64,000 nt of DNA from contig CM035234.1 of NCBI GenBank assembly GCA_020226215.1, positions 74,541,135 through 74,605,134 of the forward strand, given 5' to 3'. The stretch comes from Sindora glabra (Eukaryota > Streptophyta > Magnoliopsida > Fabales > Fabaceae). The translations under genes and the position numbers were made by a program. Positions 26,174 to 35,684 of the stretch are shown here, in pieces (the first letter of the stretch is position 1; the number at the start of each line of letters is the position of its first letter). Below the pieces are notes generated by a model. That model was not told the DNA's origin. It saw nothing but the letters and a program-made list of their open reading frames with translations, and did not search any database.

Positions 26174-26605
26174 AAAAGCACCAAATTGAAACATCGAATG
26201 AAAGAAACAGAATGTATGAAAGAAATAAAAGGTTTTTTGCTTTGGAAACTTCTTGCTCTACTGAGTAGATCCCTTTCTTATTTATAGAAAAACTTAATAC
26301 AGACAATAGATAGTTACAGTACAAAGCGAATTTTTTTGAGAAGCCTGACAAGCTAAAGTAAAGACGGGCAAAAGTAGATGCCTGACAAACTTAGACAAGC
26401 TAAAGTAAAGAGGGAAAAAAGTAGATGCCCAACAAACTTGAAGTAAAAGTAGATGCTTGAAAAAATTAAAAGCTGAAAGTAAAGTGCAATAATTCTAATA
26501 CAGACAACAGATTTCTACAGTACAAAGTAGATTCTCTAAAAAGCAAAAGATGGATATCTGATTAAGTAATCCTTTTGGATTTTATGGGTTAGCTGGTTCT
26601 TCAGA
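26174..26605 (-). repeat. Caulimovirid non-coding/promoter segment, inverted copy 1
   Basis: Read on the - strand, this segment matches 29,935–30,321 on the + strand almost throughout. Shared landmarks in order are CATAAAATCCAAAAGGATTA, TTTGTACTGTA, the repeated CTTTACTTTAGCTTGTC, then TTTTTCTATAAATAAGAAA, CAGTAGAGCAAG and GTTTCAATTTGGTGCTTT. CTATAAATA is a good TATA box followed at the right distance by a transcription-start-like region, so this is the viral promoter and leader. Short motif repeats within it (ACTTTAGCTTGTC about 80 bp apart) resemble the enhancer repeats of pararetroviral promoters. The two copies face each other, with the broken coding region between them. Confidence 0.75.
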
Positions 26606-27099
26606 GGAACTTCTATCAAAATTTCTTTCATGCCATAAAAAATCTGGTTTGCTATTAGAGTCAGAGTCTTGGTGGTGCTATGGCTGAAAGGCTAAATCAT
26701 AGAGTACTTGGCAATAAGTGGGGAAGAGATTATTATGCCAGTTATGCCACTTATCAATATGCAAGACATCTAGTTAAAGACCATTGGGATCAACATTATT
26801 TATTTGGCAGAGGACGACATGTAATTCTAACCATAAATCATAGAACATGAACAAAAAGGCTAGAATATGGTAAGAATAGCAAGGACCATGCTGATGGTGA
26901 AACTCTTCATGAAACATGGTGATTGTGTGATCTCCCTAAATTTCTTTGGTAAGGAACCAGAAAGAGTGGAATGTAACTAGGACATATTATTCAGGAAGTT
27001 AGATGAAATAGTCAATCTATTGTTGAAAAAGTTTAAAGAGAGAGAGCCACATTAAGAAATAAGAGGTTTGTGTCAAAGCTCCAATGATGCTAAGGTTGA

Positions 27100-29190
27100 G
27101 CAGTGCTAATATGGCATTTTTATCAAAATAGCATCCAATAGTATAATTCCTGGTCATTGTTTTCATAAGAGTATATCCATATTTACTTGGTTAGCTTGGA
27201 GGGTAGGTGAGATTAAAAATAGAAAAATATGGATAATCAGGATTAATAATATGAAAGCTTGATTGACCTTGATTTCTAATGCATATAGCACTGTAAAGCA
27301 TGATTTGTTTTTCGAACCATTATCGGAGGATATCTTCCTTGAGATGGAGCGGTAGGTTATGGTATGATGGAGGTGGGTTGGAGGAAGATGCTTCGGTAAT
27401 CATAAAGATTGGAAGAACATGGTGCAGAGGATCTGGGTTAAATTCTATAGGCCTGGAAAGGAAATCAATAAGAAAATTTCTTTTCCTTTTGACATGCTTA
27501 ACATCAAATTTCCATTATTCAAACCAATTTTTCCATCTGATCAATTAGGGTTAGGGCACCATTGTCTTCTTTTGTTTCAGTATGGCAGGGAAAGCTGACA
27601 TATCCATTTCTATCAAGAAATGTCGGCCAATCAAATGGAATTAAAACTTTTCAATGGCCTTTTTGATTGCTAGGATTTCTTTGAAAGTGGAATGGTAATG
27701 GATCTCAGCTTCTTTGAATTTTCCACTTTGGTATCCACAGATAGTGCGATTCTTGCTTTCATCAAGCAAGATGACTCCCCAATAGTTATAGCTAGCATCT
27801 ATCTGGAAGATTTGTCTACAATCAGTAGTAGGGATTTGAAAAGTGGAGACTAGTAAATAGTCTTTTTAGATTGTTGAATGCATCAGTATGCAAATTGGAA
27901 CATGTTGGGGGAGTTTTTTTTAGAGTAATTAGTACAAAGTGGATCTGTATTGGGCTATGTTTGGAATAAAGTCTTTCATGTAATTAACCAAGCCTAAAAA
28001 TTATTGAAGCTGCTTGGTTGTATATGGCCCATCAGGAAATTCTTGGATTTTTATGTCGATATGGGGCTGAAGGTATATTTGGCCATTTCTGATGGTTAAT
28101 CCAAGAAAGTCAATAGAAGCTTGGGCTATGACCATCTTCTTCTAAGAGAGCATAATTCCATATTTTTTTACTATATCATGGAACTGTTGTAGAAGGGCAA
28201 AATGCTCCTCAGGGTTGGTGGAAAATAATAGGATATCATCAGTGTAGATAAGGGCATGATGCAGAATTGGTTCGAAGATCTTTGTTATGGCCTTTTGGAA
28301 TTCTGAGGGAGAATTCTTTAATTTGAACAACATTACTGTCCGTTGGTAATGGAAATTAAGAATACAGAATGCTATTTTGAATCTTTCATCCGGATGAATT
28401 CCAAATTGCCAAAAACTAACTTTAAGATCAAACTTAGAAAAGATCTTAGCTTTAAGAAGTCTTTGGAGTAAGACTTCTCTTTTTAGAAGAGGAAACTTGA
28501 TATTTGCAAGAAATAAGTTAAACGGCTTGTAATCAATCACCAGCCTTAATTTTTCTTGAATTTGCTCAGATCTTTTATTGATATAAAAAGCTTGGCATGT
28601 CCAAGAAGATTTGGTTTCTTCAATTATTCCTTGTTGCTTGAGCTGAGACAATTCTTCTTTAGCTAGTTTTTGATGATCAGGGTGCATCCCAAAATGAGTT
28701 GCTTTTGTTGGATTGATATCTTCATTTTTCTTGAATGGAAGATGGATGACAAAAATATCCATTGAACCACAAGGGGTGGGAACACTTTTGAAGGAATTTG
28801 GGATAACTATCAGCATATGATTATTGAATGACTTCATTGGTAAAAGTAGAGAAGTCAATTGTGCATAGATAAAGACTAGGAATCATAGTCCATTGCCGAA
28901 AATGATTCTTCCATCGAAGACTGTTAGGTTCAATCTTCATCTTCCCATCTAATAATTTTCCAATAAGATCAAATCCAACTAAGACATCACGACCAGGTCC
29001 AAATGTACCATAAAATTTATGTTTAACCTCATAGCCCGGGAAAAACTTCAAGCGAATAGTTTTGGAGAGTTTGGTGATTGTCATTACTTCTCCGTTAGCC
29101 GTTCTGAATTCTCGAAATGTTTTTGTCCAATGGGAAGGAGGCAAACTATCAGGATTAATCATAGAACAAGCTGCTTTTGTATCAAAGAAA
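27100..29190 (-). pseudogene. Caulimovirid pol relic: protease, reverse transcriptase, RNase H
   Basis: Replication polyprotein of a plant pararetrovirus, broken. Read on the - strand, the aspartic protease begins at the junction near 29,185 with FDTKAAC, so the catalytic DTG has become DTK. It runs to about 28,830, where the frame shifts. Reverse transcriptase covers about 28,850–28,100: AFYINK, LRLVIDYKPFN, IFSKFDLK and the catalytic motif IYTDD (normally YIDD-like). It is interrupted by a TAG at 28,141–28,139 before KKMVIAQ. RNase H follows at about 27,860–27,380 with QIDASYNYWG and a terminal IDFLSRP. The motif order and wording, in particular AFYINK...VIDYKP and DFLSRP, fit Caulimoviridae better than Ty3/gypsy elements, and no integrase is seen. 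Several stops and frameshifts make it inert. The genus cannot be assigned by eye. Confidence 0.8.
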
Positions 29191-29290
29191 ATCTTGAAAG
29201 ATCAATTGAATTTCCTGCTTACCCCTTATTACTTTCTCTTATAACCTTTAGAATCTAGTTTACCTCCCATAGCTCAACCCTTAACCCTAA
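29186..29290 (+). repeat. Duplicated viral fragment at the inversion junction
   Basis: The + strand from AAAATCTTGAAAGATCAATT to TTTACCTCCCATAGCTCA matches 29,842–29,932 in the same orientation, with small differences. It starts exactly where the - strand protease relic stops. The viral orientation therefore flips at about 29,186–29,193, with a few bases of shared sequence (AAAATC) at the switch point. Confidence 0.65.
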
Positions 29291-29448
29291 CCAAAAGCCT
29301 ATATAATTCAGCTGCCTTCTTGCCCCCAGAATTGTTAAATCTAAAACTTCTACCACCTTCCAAAAAGCCTTAAAAACCACCAGCAGATCTAAAATAAAAA
29401 CAAATTGTAGTCCTTAAAGATAATCATCTGGTCAACTTCCTGAATAAA

Positions 29449-30019
29449 ATGACTATAGATGATTCCTCCTCAGATGATGAGTTGCCTCCTTTACAACCAT
29501 TACCCATTCTAATGGCAAGAGGATCTGGTGAAGAAAATTCAAACATTTATGATCACCAGGAAGAGGAAAAAATAGAAACTAAGAACTCTTCCTCCACAAG
29601 AGATGTATTTCCTGACTTAATCAAAGGATTGACAATATGAAAATGCTGTCTCACAAAACAAGTTATTGTTCCAAATTGCAAATAGCCAATAAGAACTTGT
29701 AAAGAAGATTGATAAATAATAATCTTCTACAGCAGTATTGATTTAAAAGCTAGAAGCCAAAATTCAATCTTTCCATTAAGAATTGATGAATCTTGTATCC
29801 ACAGGACAATTTTCTACCATATCTCAAAAGGAGACTGAGATGAAAATCCTGAAAGATCAATTGAATTCCCTGCTTACCCACCACTACACTCCCTTGCAAC
29901 CTTTAGGATCTAGTTTACCTCCCATAGCTCATAAAATCCAGCTAGCTCATAAAATCCAAAAGGATTACTTAATCGGATGTCCATCTTTTACTTTTTGGAG
30001 AATTTACTTTGTACTGTAG
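29449..30019 (+). pseudogene. Caulimovirid relic: acidic and coiled-coil-like capsid-region fragment
   Basis: On the + strand a frame at 29,449–29,640 carries an acidic serine-rich stretch (DDSSSDDELPPL) and a glutamate-rich part. A second frame at 29,783–30,019 contains an amphipathic EMKILKDQLNSL segment followed by a proline-rich tail. Stops and a frame change separate them. Acidic and coiled-coil segments of this kind occur near capsid or virion-associated regions of caulimovirids, but I cannot assign the domain by homology. The fragment runs directly into the second, + strand copy of the viral promoter segment. It differs from the sequence (RNase H side) that precedes the promoter in the - strand copy. 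Confidence 0.45.
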
Positions 30020-30321
30020 AAATATGTTGTCTGTATTAGAATTATTGTACTTTACTTTTAGCTTTTAATTTTGTCAAGCATCTACCTTTACTTTAAGTTT
30101 TTCGGGCATTTACTTTTGCCCCTTTTTACTTTAGCTTGTCAGGCTTGTCGAAAGAATCTGCTTTGTACTGTAACTATCTATTGTTTGTATTATCTTAAGT
30201 TTTTCTATAAATAAGAAAAAGATTTGCTCAGTAGAGCAAGGAGTTTCCAGAGCAAAAAACCTTTTGTTTCTTTCATACATTCTGTTTCTTTCATTTAGTG
30301 TTTCAATTTGGTGCTTTCATT
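29935..30321 (+). repeat. Caulimovirid non-coding/promoter segment, inverted copy 2
   Basis: + strand counterpart of 26,174–26,605, with the same order of landmarks including TTTTTCTATAAATAAG (TATA box near 30,204–30,215) and GTTTCAATTTGGTGCTTTC. It is cut off just after this and followed by 30,335–30,368, which belongs to the split host-side segment. Confidence 0.75.
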
Positions 30322-30334
30322 AAGACTAATTATT

Positions 30335-30368
30335 AGAGGATAATTAATACTATAGAAACCTTCTTTTC
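30335..30368. repeat. Right half of the split segment
   Basis: Thirty-four bases (AGAGGATAATT...CCTTCTTTTC) matching 34,314–34,347 at 31 of 34 positions. At 34.2 kb this directly follows the part found here at 25,289–25,395. The 4.9 kb between the two halves is therefore an insertion or rearrangement. Confidence 0.65.
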
Positions 30369-30919
30369 TTATTCGGTAAATTACATCACGATGTCGCTTC
30401 TTGAACTTTTTTTCAAAGAGGTGTTAGCATTGATCTTTAATATTATATTCCCAAAAATATTCTTTTTTTAACTATGAGGGTGTGATCATGAATTAAGAAT
30501 TTCGAAAAAGCATAACTCCTTAATTAGTTAATTAATTTTTACATATAACTACTTATTTTTATTTATTTTCCCATGATCTTTCCATAAAAAATAAGAAAAT
30601 TTAAATTTGGTAGAGTCCACTTAACCAGAAATATATAGATTGAACTCAAAACTTTAAATAATCATAACTTTATTCTCAATTATCCATTTTGGGAAATTTT
30701 TTCTTATTCCATGTAACTTTTTTATATCTGTGTGCTTGCAAAAAGTTAAAGACATTTTGCTCACTCTGATTGGTGAGAAAAAGTTTTTTTCAATAACTTT
30801 TCTTAATTTTTCTTCTTTTTCTTATTTTTTTTTAACTTCGATCTCATTTTTGTTAATTTAAATTCATTTGAATCCCATATTAAACTTTTGCTCCATAACT
30901 CTTTTGGTGTCTAGTAGTG
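30369..30919. other. Intergenic DNA, no gene seen
   Basis: AT-rich sequence with no recognisable gene or element. Confidence 0.5.
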
Positions 30920-32040
30920 CCATAATAATTTTCTTAACAAATAAAACTATTAAAGAACAATATATTACTATTTGTAAATTAAATAATAACATATTACTAT
31001 TTCATTTTAAAATAATAACACTAATCAAAAATTTTAAATAAATGAATAAATTAAGTCTAATTAACAACTAAATTACCAAATAATGACATGTTATTATTTT
31101 TCCTCCAAATAATAATATGTTACTGTTTCATTTCAAAAGAATAACATTAACAAAAAATTATAAATAAATGAATAAATCAAGTCTAATTAACAATCAAACT
31201 ATCAAAGAAGAGGATGTTACTGTTTCGTTTCAAAATAGTAACACTAACCAAAAATCCTTAATTAGTATATTATTATTTATTCTTCAAACAGTAATATATT
31301 ACTGTTTCAATTCAAAACAGTAACACTAACCACAAATTATAAATAAATGGATAAATCAAGTCTAATTAACAATCAAATTGCTAAAGAAAAGAATGCTACT
31401 ATTTTATTCCAAAATAGTAACACAAAAAAATCACAAATAAATAGATAAATCAAGTCTAATTAATAACCAAACCATCAAAAAAGAGGATGTTACTGTTTCA
31501 TTTTAAAATAGTAACACTAACTAAAAATTATAAATAAATGAATAAATCAAGTCTAATTAATAATTAAATTGTTAAATAATAGCATGTTACTGTTTATTTT
31601 CTAGACAGTAATATGTTACTATTTTATTTTAAAACAATAACACCAACTAAAAAAATTATAAATAAATGAATAAATCAAGTCAAATTAACAACTAAACCAT
31701 TAAAGAAGACAATATACTAAAAAAGAAAATATTATTATTTTATTCTAAAATAGTAAAACTAACTAAAAATTTTAAATAAATGGATAAATCAGGTCTATTT
31801 AACAACCAAACTACTAACGAAGAAGATGTTACTGTTTCATTTCAAAATAATAACACTAGCAAAAAATTTCAAATAAATGGATAAAAATTATCAAAGAAGT
31901 TGATGTTATTGTTTTATTTTAAAACAGTAATACCAACTAAATTTTTAAATAAATAGATAAATCAAGTTTAATTAATAATTAAATTATTGAATAATAACAT
32001 ATTACTATTTGTTCTCTAGATAGTAATTCATCTAAAATTA
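30920..32040 (+). repeat. Satellite-like degenerate tandem repeats with internal palindromes
   Basis: The block AAATCAAGTCTAATTAACAA, or a close variant, recurs at about 31,038, 31,164, 31,343, 31,438, 31,534, 31,662, 31,769 and 31,948, spaced roughly 95–180 bp apart. Each is followed by a palindrome-like pair, GTTACTGTTT and AAAATAGTAAC, separated by a few bases. The units differ in length because the palindromic part is duplicated or missing in some. No protein is encoded. The array continues in altered form into the 877-bp duplication that follows. Confidence 0.7.
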
Positions 32041-32110
32041 TTTTTTTAAAAAAAGGTAAAAGATAAAGACTATTTTATAATTTCATGTAAAATTTTGTGC
32101 CTTTATATTC

Positions 32111-33870
32111 TTATTTAATTTAATTTTTATTTTAATCTTAACTAGAAATTTATTTTAATCCCTTAAAATTAAATTTTTATTAATTTTATTTATAATTAAA
32201 ATTTTATATTAATTTAATTTTTAGCAAAAAATCACAAATAAATAGATAAAAATTATCAAGTAAGCTAATGTTACTGTTTTGTTTTAAAATAATAACACCA
32301 ATCAAATTTTTAAATAAATGGATAAATTAAATCTAATTAACAATCAAATTGTTGAATAATAATATATTACTATTTATTCTCCAGACAATAATTCATCTAA
32401 GATTATTATTTTTTTTAAAAAAAGGTAAAAGATAAGGACTATTTTATAATTTCATGTAAGATTTTGTACCTCTATATTCTTATTTAATTTTATTTTTATT
32501 TTTATCTTAACTAAAAATTTATTTTAATCCCTTAAAATTAAATTTTTATTAATTTTATTTATAATTAAAATTTTATATTAATTTAAATTTTATAAAGTTA
32601 AAAATTCTATAATTTTAATTTTTATAAATTTTAAATCTTTTATTTTTTATTTTTATAAAATTAAAAATTCTTCAATTTTAATATATGACAAAAAAAATTT
32701 TTATTTCAATACTTTTAGTCTTTTTAAAATGCACTATAAATATTTCATTTTATCTTTTGGGTATTGTGGTAAATTTTTATATGCGAGTGTACTTAAATGA
32801 AAAAAAGTGGGCATATGATACCTTGCTACCATAAATTACAATAAACGGCACAGACCTAATTTTTTTCCTTTGTTATTTATATCAAACTTTGGATCTGGCA
32901 CCAATTCTATGAAATTGAGTTCAAATATTACCAACCAATCGCCTTCCTTTGAACTTGGTTTATTTTTACAAGCAACTTTTTGTTAATTTAATTAATTTAA
33001 TTTTTATTTTAATCTTAACTAGAAATTTATTTTAAGCCCTTAAAATTAAATTTTTATTAATTTTATTTATAATTAAAATTTTATATTAATTTAATTTTTA
33101 GCAAAAAATCATAAATAAATAGATAAAAATTGTCAAAGAAGCTAATGTTACTATTTTATTTTAAAACAATAACACTAACCAAATTTTTAAATAAATGGAT
33201 AAATTAAGTCTAATTAACAATCAAATTGCTGAATAATAATATATTACTATTTGTTCTCTAGACAGTAATTCATCTAAGATTATTATTATTTTTTAAAAAA
33301 GGTAAAAGATAAGGACTATTTTATAATTTCATGTAAGATTTTGTACCTCTATATTTTTTTTAATTTTATTTTTATTTTTATCTTAACTAAAAATTTATTT
33401 TTAAATTTATTTTAATCCCTTAAAATTAATTTTTTATTAATTTTATTTATAATTAAAATTTTATATTAATTTAAATTTTATAAAGTTAAAAATTCTACAA
33501 TTTTAATTTTTATAAATTTTAAATATTTTATTTTTTATTTTTATAAAATTAAAAATTATTCAATTTTAATATATGACAAAAAAAATTTTTATTTCAATAC
33601 TTTTAGTCTTTTTAAAATGCACTATAAATATTTCATTTTATCTTTTAGGTATTGTGATAAATTTTTATATGCGGGTGTACTTAAATAAAAAAAGTGAGCA
33701 TATAGTACCTTGCTACCATAAATTACAATAGACAACACGGACCTAATTTTTTCCCTTTGTTATTTATATCAAACTTTGGATCCGGCCCCAATTCTATGAA
33801 ATTGAGTTCAAATATTACCAACCAGCCGCCTTCCTTTGAACTTGGTTTATTTTTACAAGCAACTTTTTGT
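32111..33870 (+). repeat. 877-bp tandem duplication (two units)
   Basis: Unit A (32,111–32,987) and unit B (32,988–about 33,870) are head-to-tail copies with a period of 877 bp. Examples are AGCAAAAAATCAYAAATAAA at 32,223 and 33,100, and CAAACTTTGGATCYGGC near the right ends. Identity is clearly higher than between the smaller satellite units, so this is a younger duplication. A further partial copy of the unit's start lies at about 32,030–32,110, just before unit A. Non-coding. Confidence 0.8.
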
Positions 33871-34660
33871 TATAAAAAAAAAAGAAGGAAAAAATATTTG
33901 TGAAAAGACAAAAAACTATTTAATTTAAATTTTGCATTTAGTTTAATATAAATATATCTCCAAATCAAACATTTGTCATTTCTAAAACCAAAATATATAT
34001 ATCATCAGGCCTCCTTGTTATTTTTTTAATGATCAGTGACAAATGCGTATTTATGTAGTTTTAAAATATTATATTTTTTTGGTCATGTAATTAAAAATAA
34101 ACAAATTAAATTATTTTTTATATTTATAAAAGTAATTAACTGCAATAATTAATAAAAAAATTAAGAAATTAGAAAATAATATTGTGAATTTAATTAATGA
34201 ACAATGATTAAAATTAATTACTGTTTCTTCCAATATAACCGGCAACAAAGGGTTATTTTACAAACGTGTCATTAGTAGCTTCAATCTTCACACCACGAGT
34301 ACCAGTGTGAATCAGAGGATAATTAGTACCACAGAAACCTTCTTTTCATTTTTTATCAAACTTGGCTCCGGCCCCAATTTTCTGAAACTGAGTTCAGATA
34401 TTAGCAACCAGCCGCCATACATTGAACTTGGTTTATTTTTATAAGCAACTTTTTTTTTAAAAAAAAAAAAGAGGGAAAAAATTTTGTGAGAAGACAAAAA
34501 AATTCAATTAATTTAAATTTTGCATTTAGTTTAATATAAATATAGCTCAGAATCAAACATTTGTTATTCCTAAAGCAAAATATATATCATCAGGCTTCCT
34601 TGCTAATTTTTTTTTAAGATCAGTAACAAGTGCATATTTATATAATTTTCAAATATTATA
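33762..34660 (+). repeat. Third partial copy, separated by the 34.2-kb segment
   Basis: The end of unit B with its downstream DNA (33,762–about 34,075) is repeated at 34,348–about 34,660. Shared order: TATCAAACTTTGG/TATCAAACTTGG, CGGCCCCAATT, AACCAGCCGCC, a poly-A run, AATTTTGCATTTAGTTTAAT and CATCAGGC. Between the copies lies the uninterrupted segment 34,203–34,347, whose halves are split at 25.3 and 30.3 kb. The last copy ends near AATTTTCAAATATTA. Confidence 0.7.
34203..34347. repeat. Uninterrupted version of the split segment
   Basis: Contiguous 145 bp whose left 110 bp match 25,289–25,395 and whose right 34 bp match 30,335–30,368. The - strand has an open peptide including GTNYPLIHTGTRGVKIEATN, which suggests it came from a coding sequence, but I cannot name the protein. 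It serves as the before-insertion reference for the NUPT/pararetrovirus block. Confidence 0.65.
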
Positions 34661-35135
34661 GTTTCTACCTGAAATTTATATTTTTTTGGGTTGTGTATCC
34701 TAGCTATTTTCGTATTCTAATTCTAATTTTTATAAATTATGGTATTATGGTATATCCGTACCCGCGTCGTATTCGTAGTACCCTGCAGTGCATTGCATGG
34801 ATCACACTCAATGATACCGGCGTAGGCCGAACGCTGAAATTTCATAGATCATTAAATTTGTCGCAACAACTAACTGCATTATGCTCCCCAATCACAATAG
34901 CTCGTTATCTAGCCCTTATCCTTCAAACATAAATTTTTATATGATGCAAATATATCACATATTCTTTATTTTATTTAAAAAATAAAGGATAATTATTTAT
35001 TTTATTATTTATTTATCATTTTTGGAGACATATATATATTAAAAGATTATTTTTTTTAATTTGTAAAATATTAAAAATTATAAGAATTAATTATTATCTT
35101 TTATTTATTAATTATAACAAATGGAGTATATATAA
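34661..35135. other. Intergenic DNA with a GC-richer patch
   Basis: Bases about 34,745–34,930 are GC-richer (CCGTACCCGCGTCGTATTCG) and open for about 60 codons on the + strand, but the peptide matches nothing I know. Taken as non-coding remnant DNA. The rest is AT-rich without features. Confidence 0.4.
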
Positions 35136-35534
35136 AGGAGTTGTTTGATTTATGGGAAGTAACTTTTGTGAGAAATTAAATTTTTAATGAAATAATTTTT
35201 TATATAAATTTCCTATAAAATATATAAAATTATTCGGTTGATACCTAAGAAGTAACGATTCTTAAAAAATAACTTTCGATATTTTATTTGATTTAATTTT
35301 AAATATCTTAAGAAATATTAAATTTAATAAGAATAATTTTGTTATTATATTCATAAATAATAGAACTTACTTAAGTGAAGTAGGTAAGTAATTTTTCATA
35401 TTTTATGAAAAATAGGACTTTTCAAAAAATTTTATTTTTTACAATTTACTAAATAATGATCAATTAAATAATATACTTTTTTTTATTTCTTAAAAAATAA
35501 AATTTTCCATGCTGTTAAACCGAATCAAACAATT
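35136..35534. mobile_element. MITE directly upstream of the LTP promoter
   Basis: The left end, AGTTGTTTGATTTATGGG, and the right end read on the other strand, AATTGTTTGATTCGGTTT, form imperfect terminal inverted repeats around about 400 bp of AT-rich non-coding DNA. Its right end is only about 35 bp from the TATA box of the lipid-transfer protein gene, so much of the proximal promoter may be element-derived. No clear target duplication was found and the family is not assigned. Confidence 0.5.
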
Positions 35535-35568
35535 TCGGAAATTTCCATCCAAACTGCCCATTGCTCTC

Positions 35569-35576
35569 TATATAAA
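35569..35576 (+). promoter_or_regulatory. TATA box of the LTP gene
   Basis: TATATAAA in the context CTCTCTATATAAACACACC. Transcription would be expected to start near 35,600, leaving a 5' untranslated region of about 85 bases before the ATG at 35,685. Confidence 0.7.
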
Positions 35577-35684
35577 CACACCAGGCTTCAACACCAGAAG
35601 CTCACAAAACAAACTCCAGACAGAGCCTTAAGAGCTAAGACAGCAAACAAAGAAAACATCGTTTTGATATCTGAGAGAGTGAGA

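Noticed and set aside
27100..29190. Ty3/gypsy retrotransposon instead of a pararetrovirus
   Set aside because: The TTTGGTGCTTTC-like word near 26,174 and 30,310 resembles a gypsy primer-binding site. However, the RT and RNase H motifs fit caulimovirids, no integrase follows RNase H, and the repeated segments are inverted, not direct LTRs. It remains a lower-probability alternative.
30920..32040. CRISPR-like array
   Set aside because: The organism is a plant, the units are degenerate and of unequal length, and there are no conserved short repeats with unique spacers or cas genes.
34745..34930. Exon-like GC-richer stretch upstream of the LTP gene
   Set aside because: Open for about 60 codons but without splice signals, and with no similarity to a protein I recognise.
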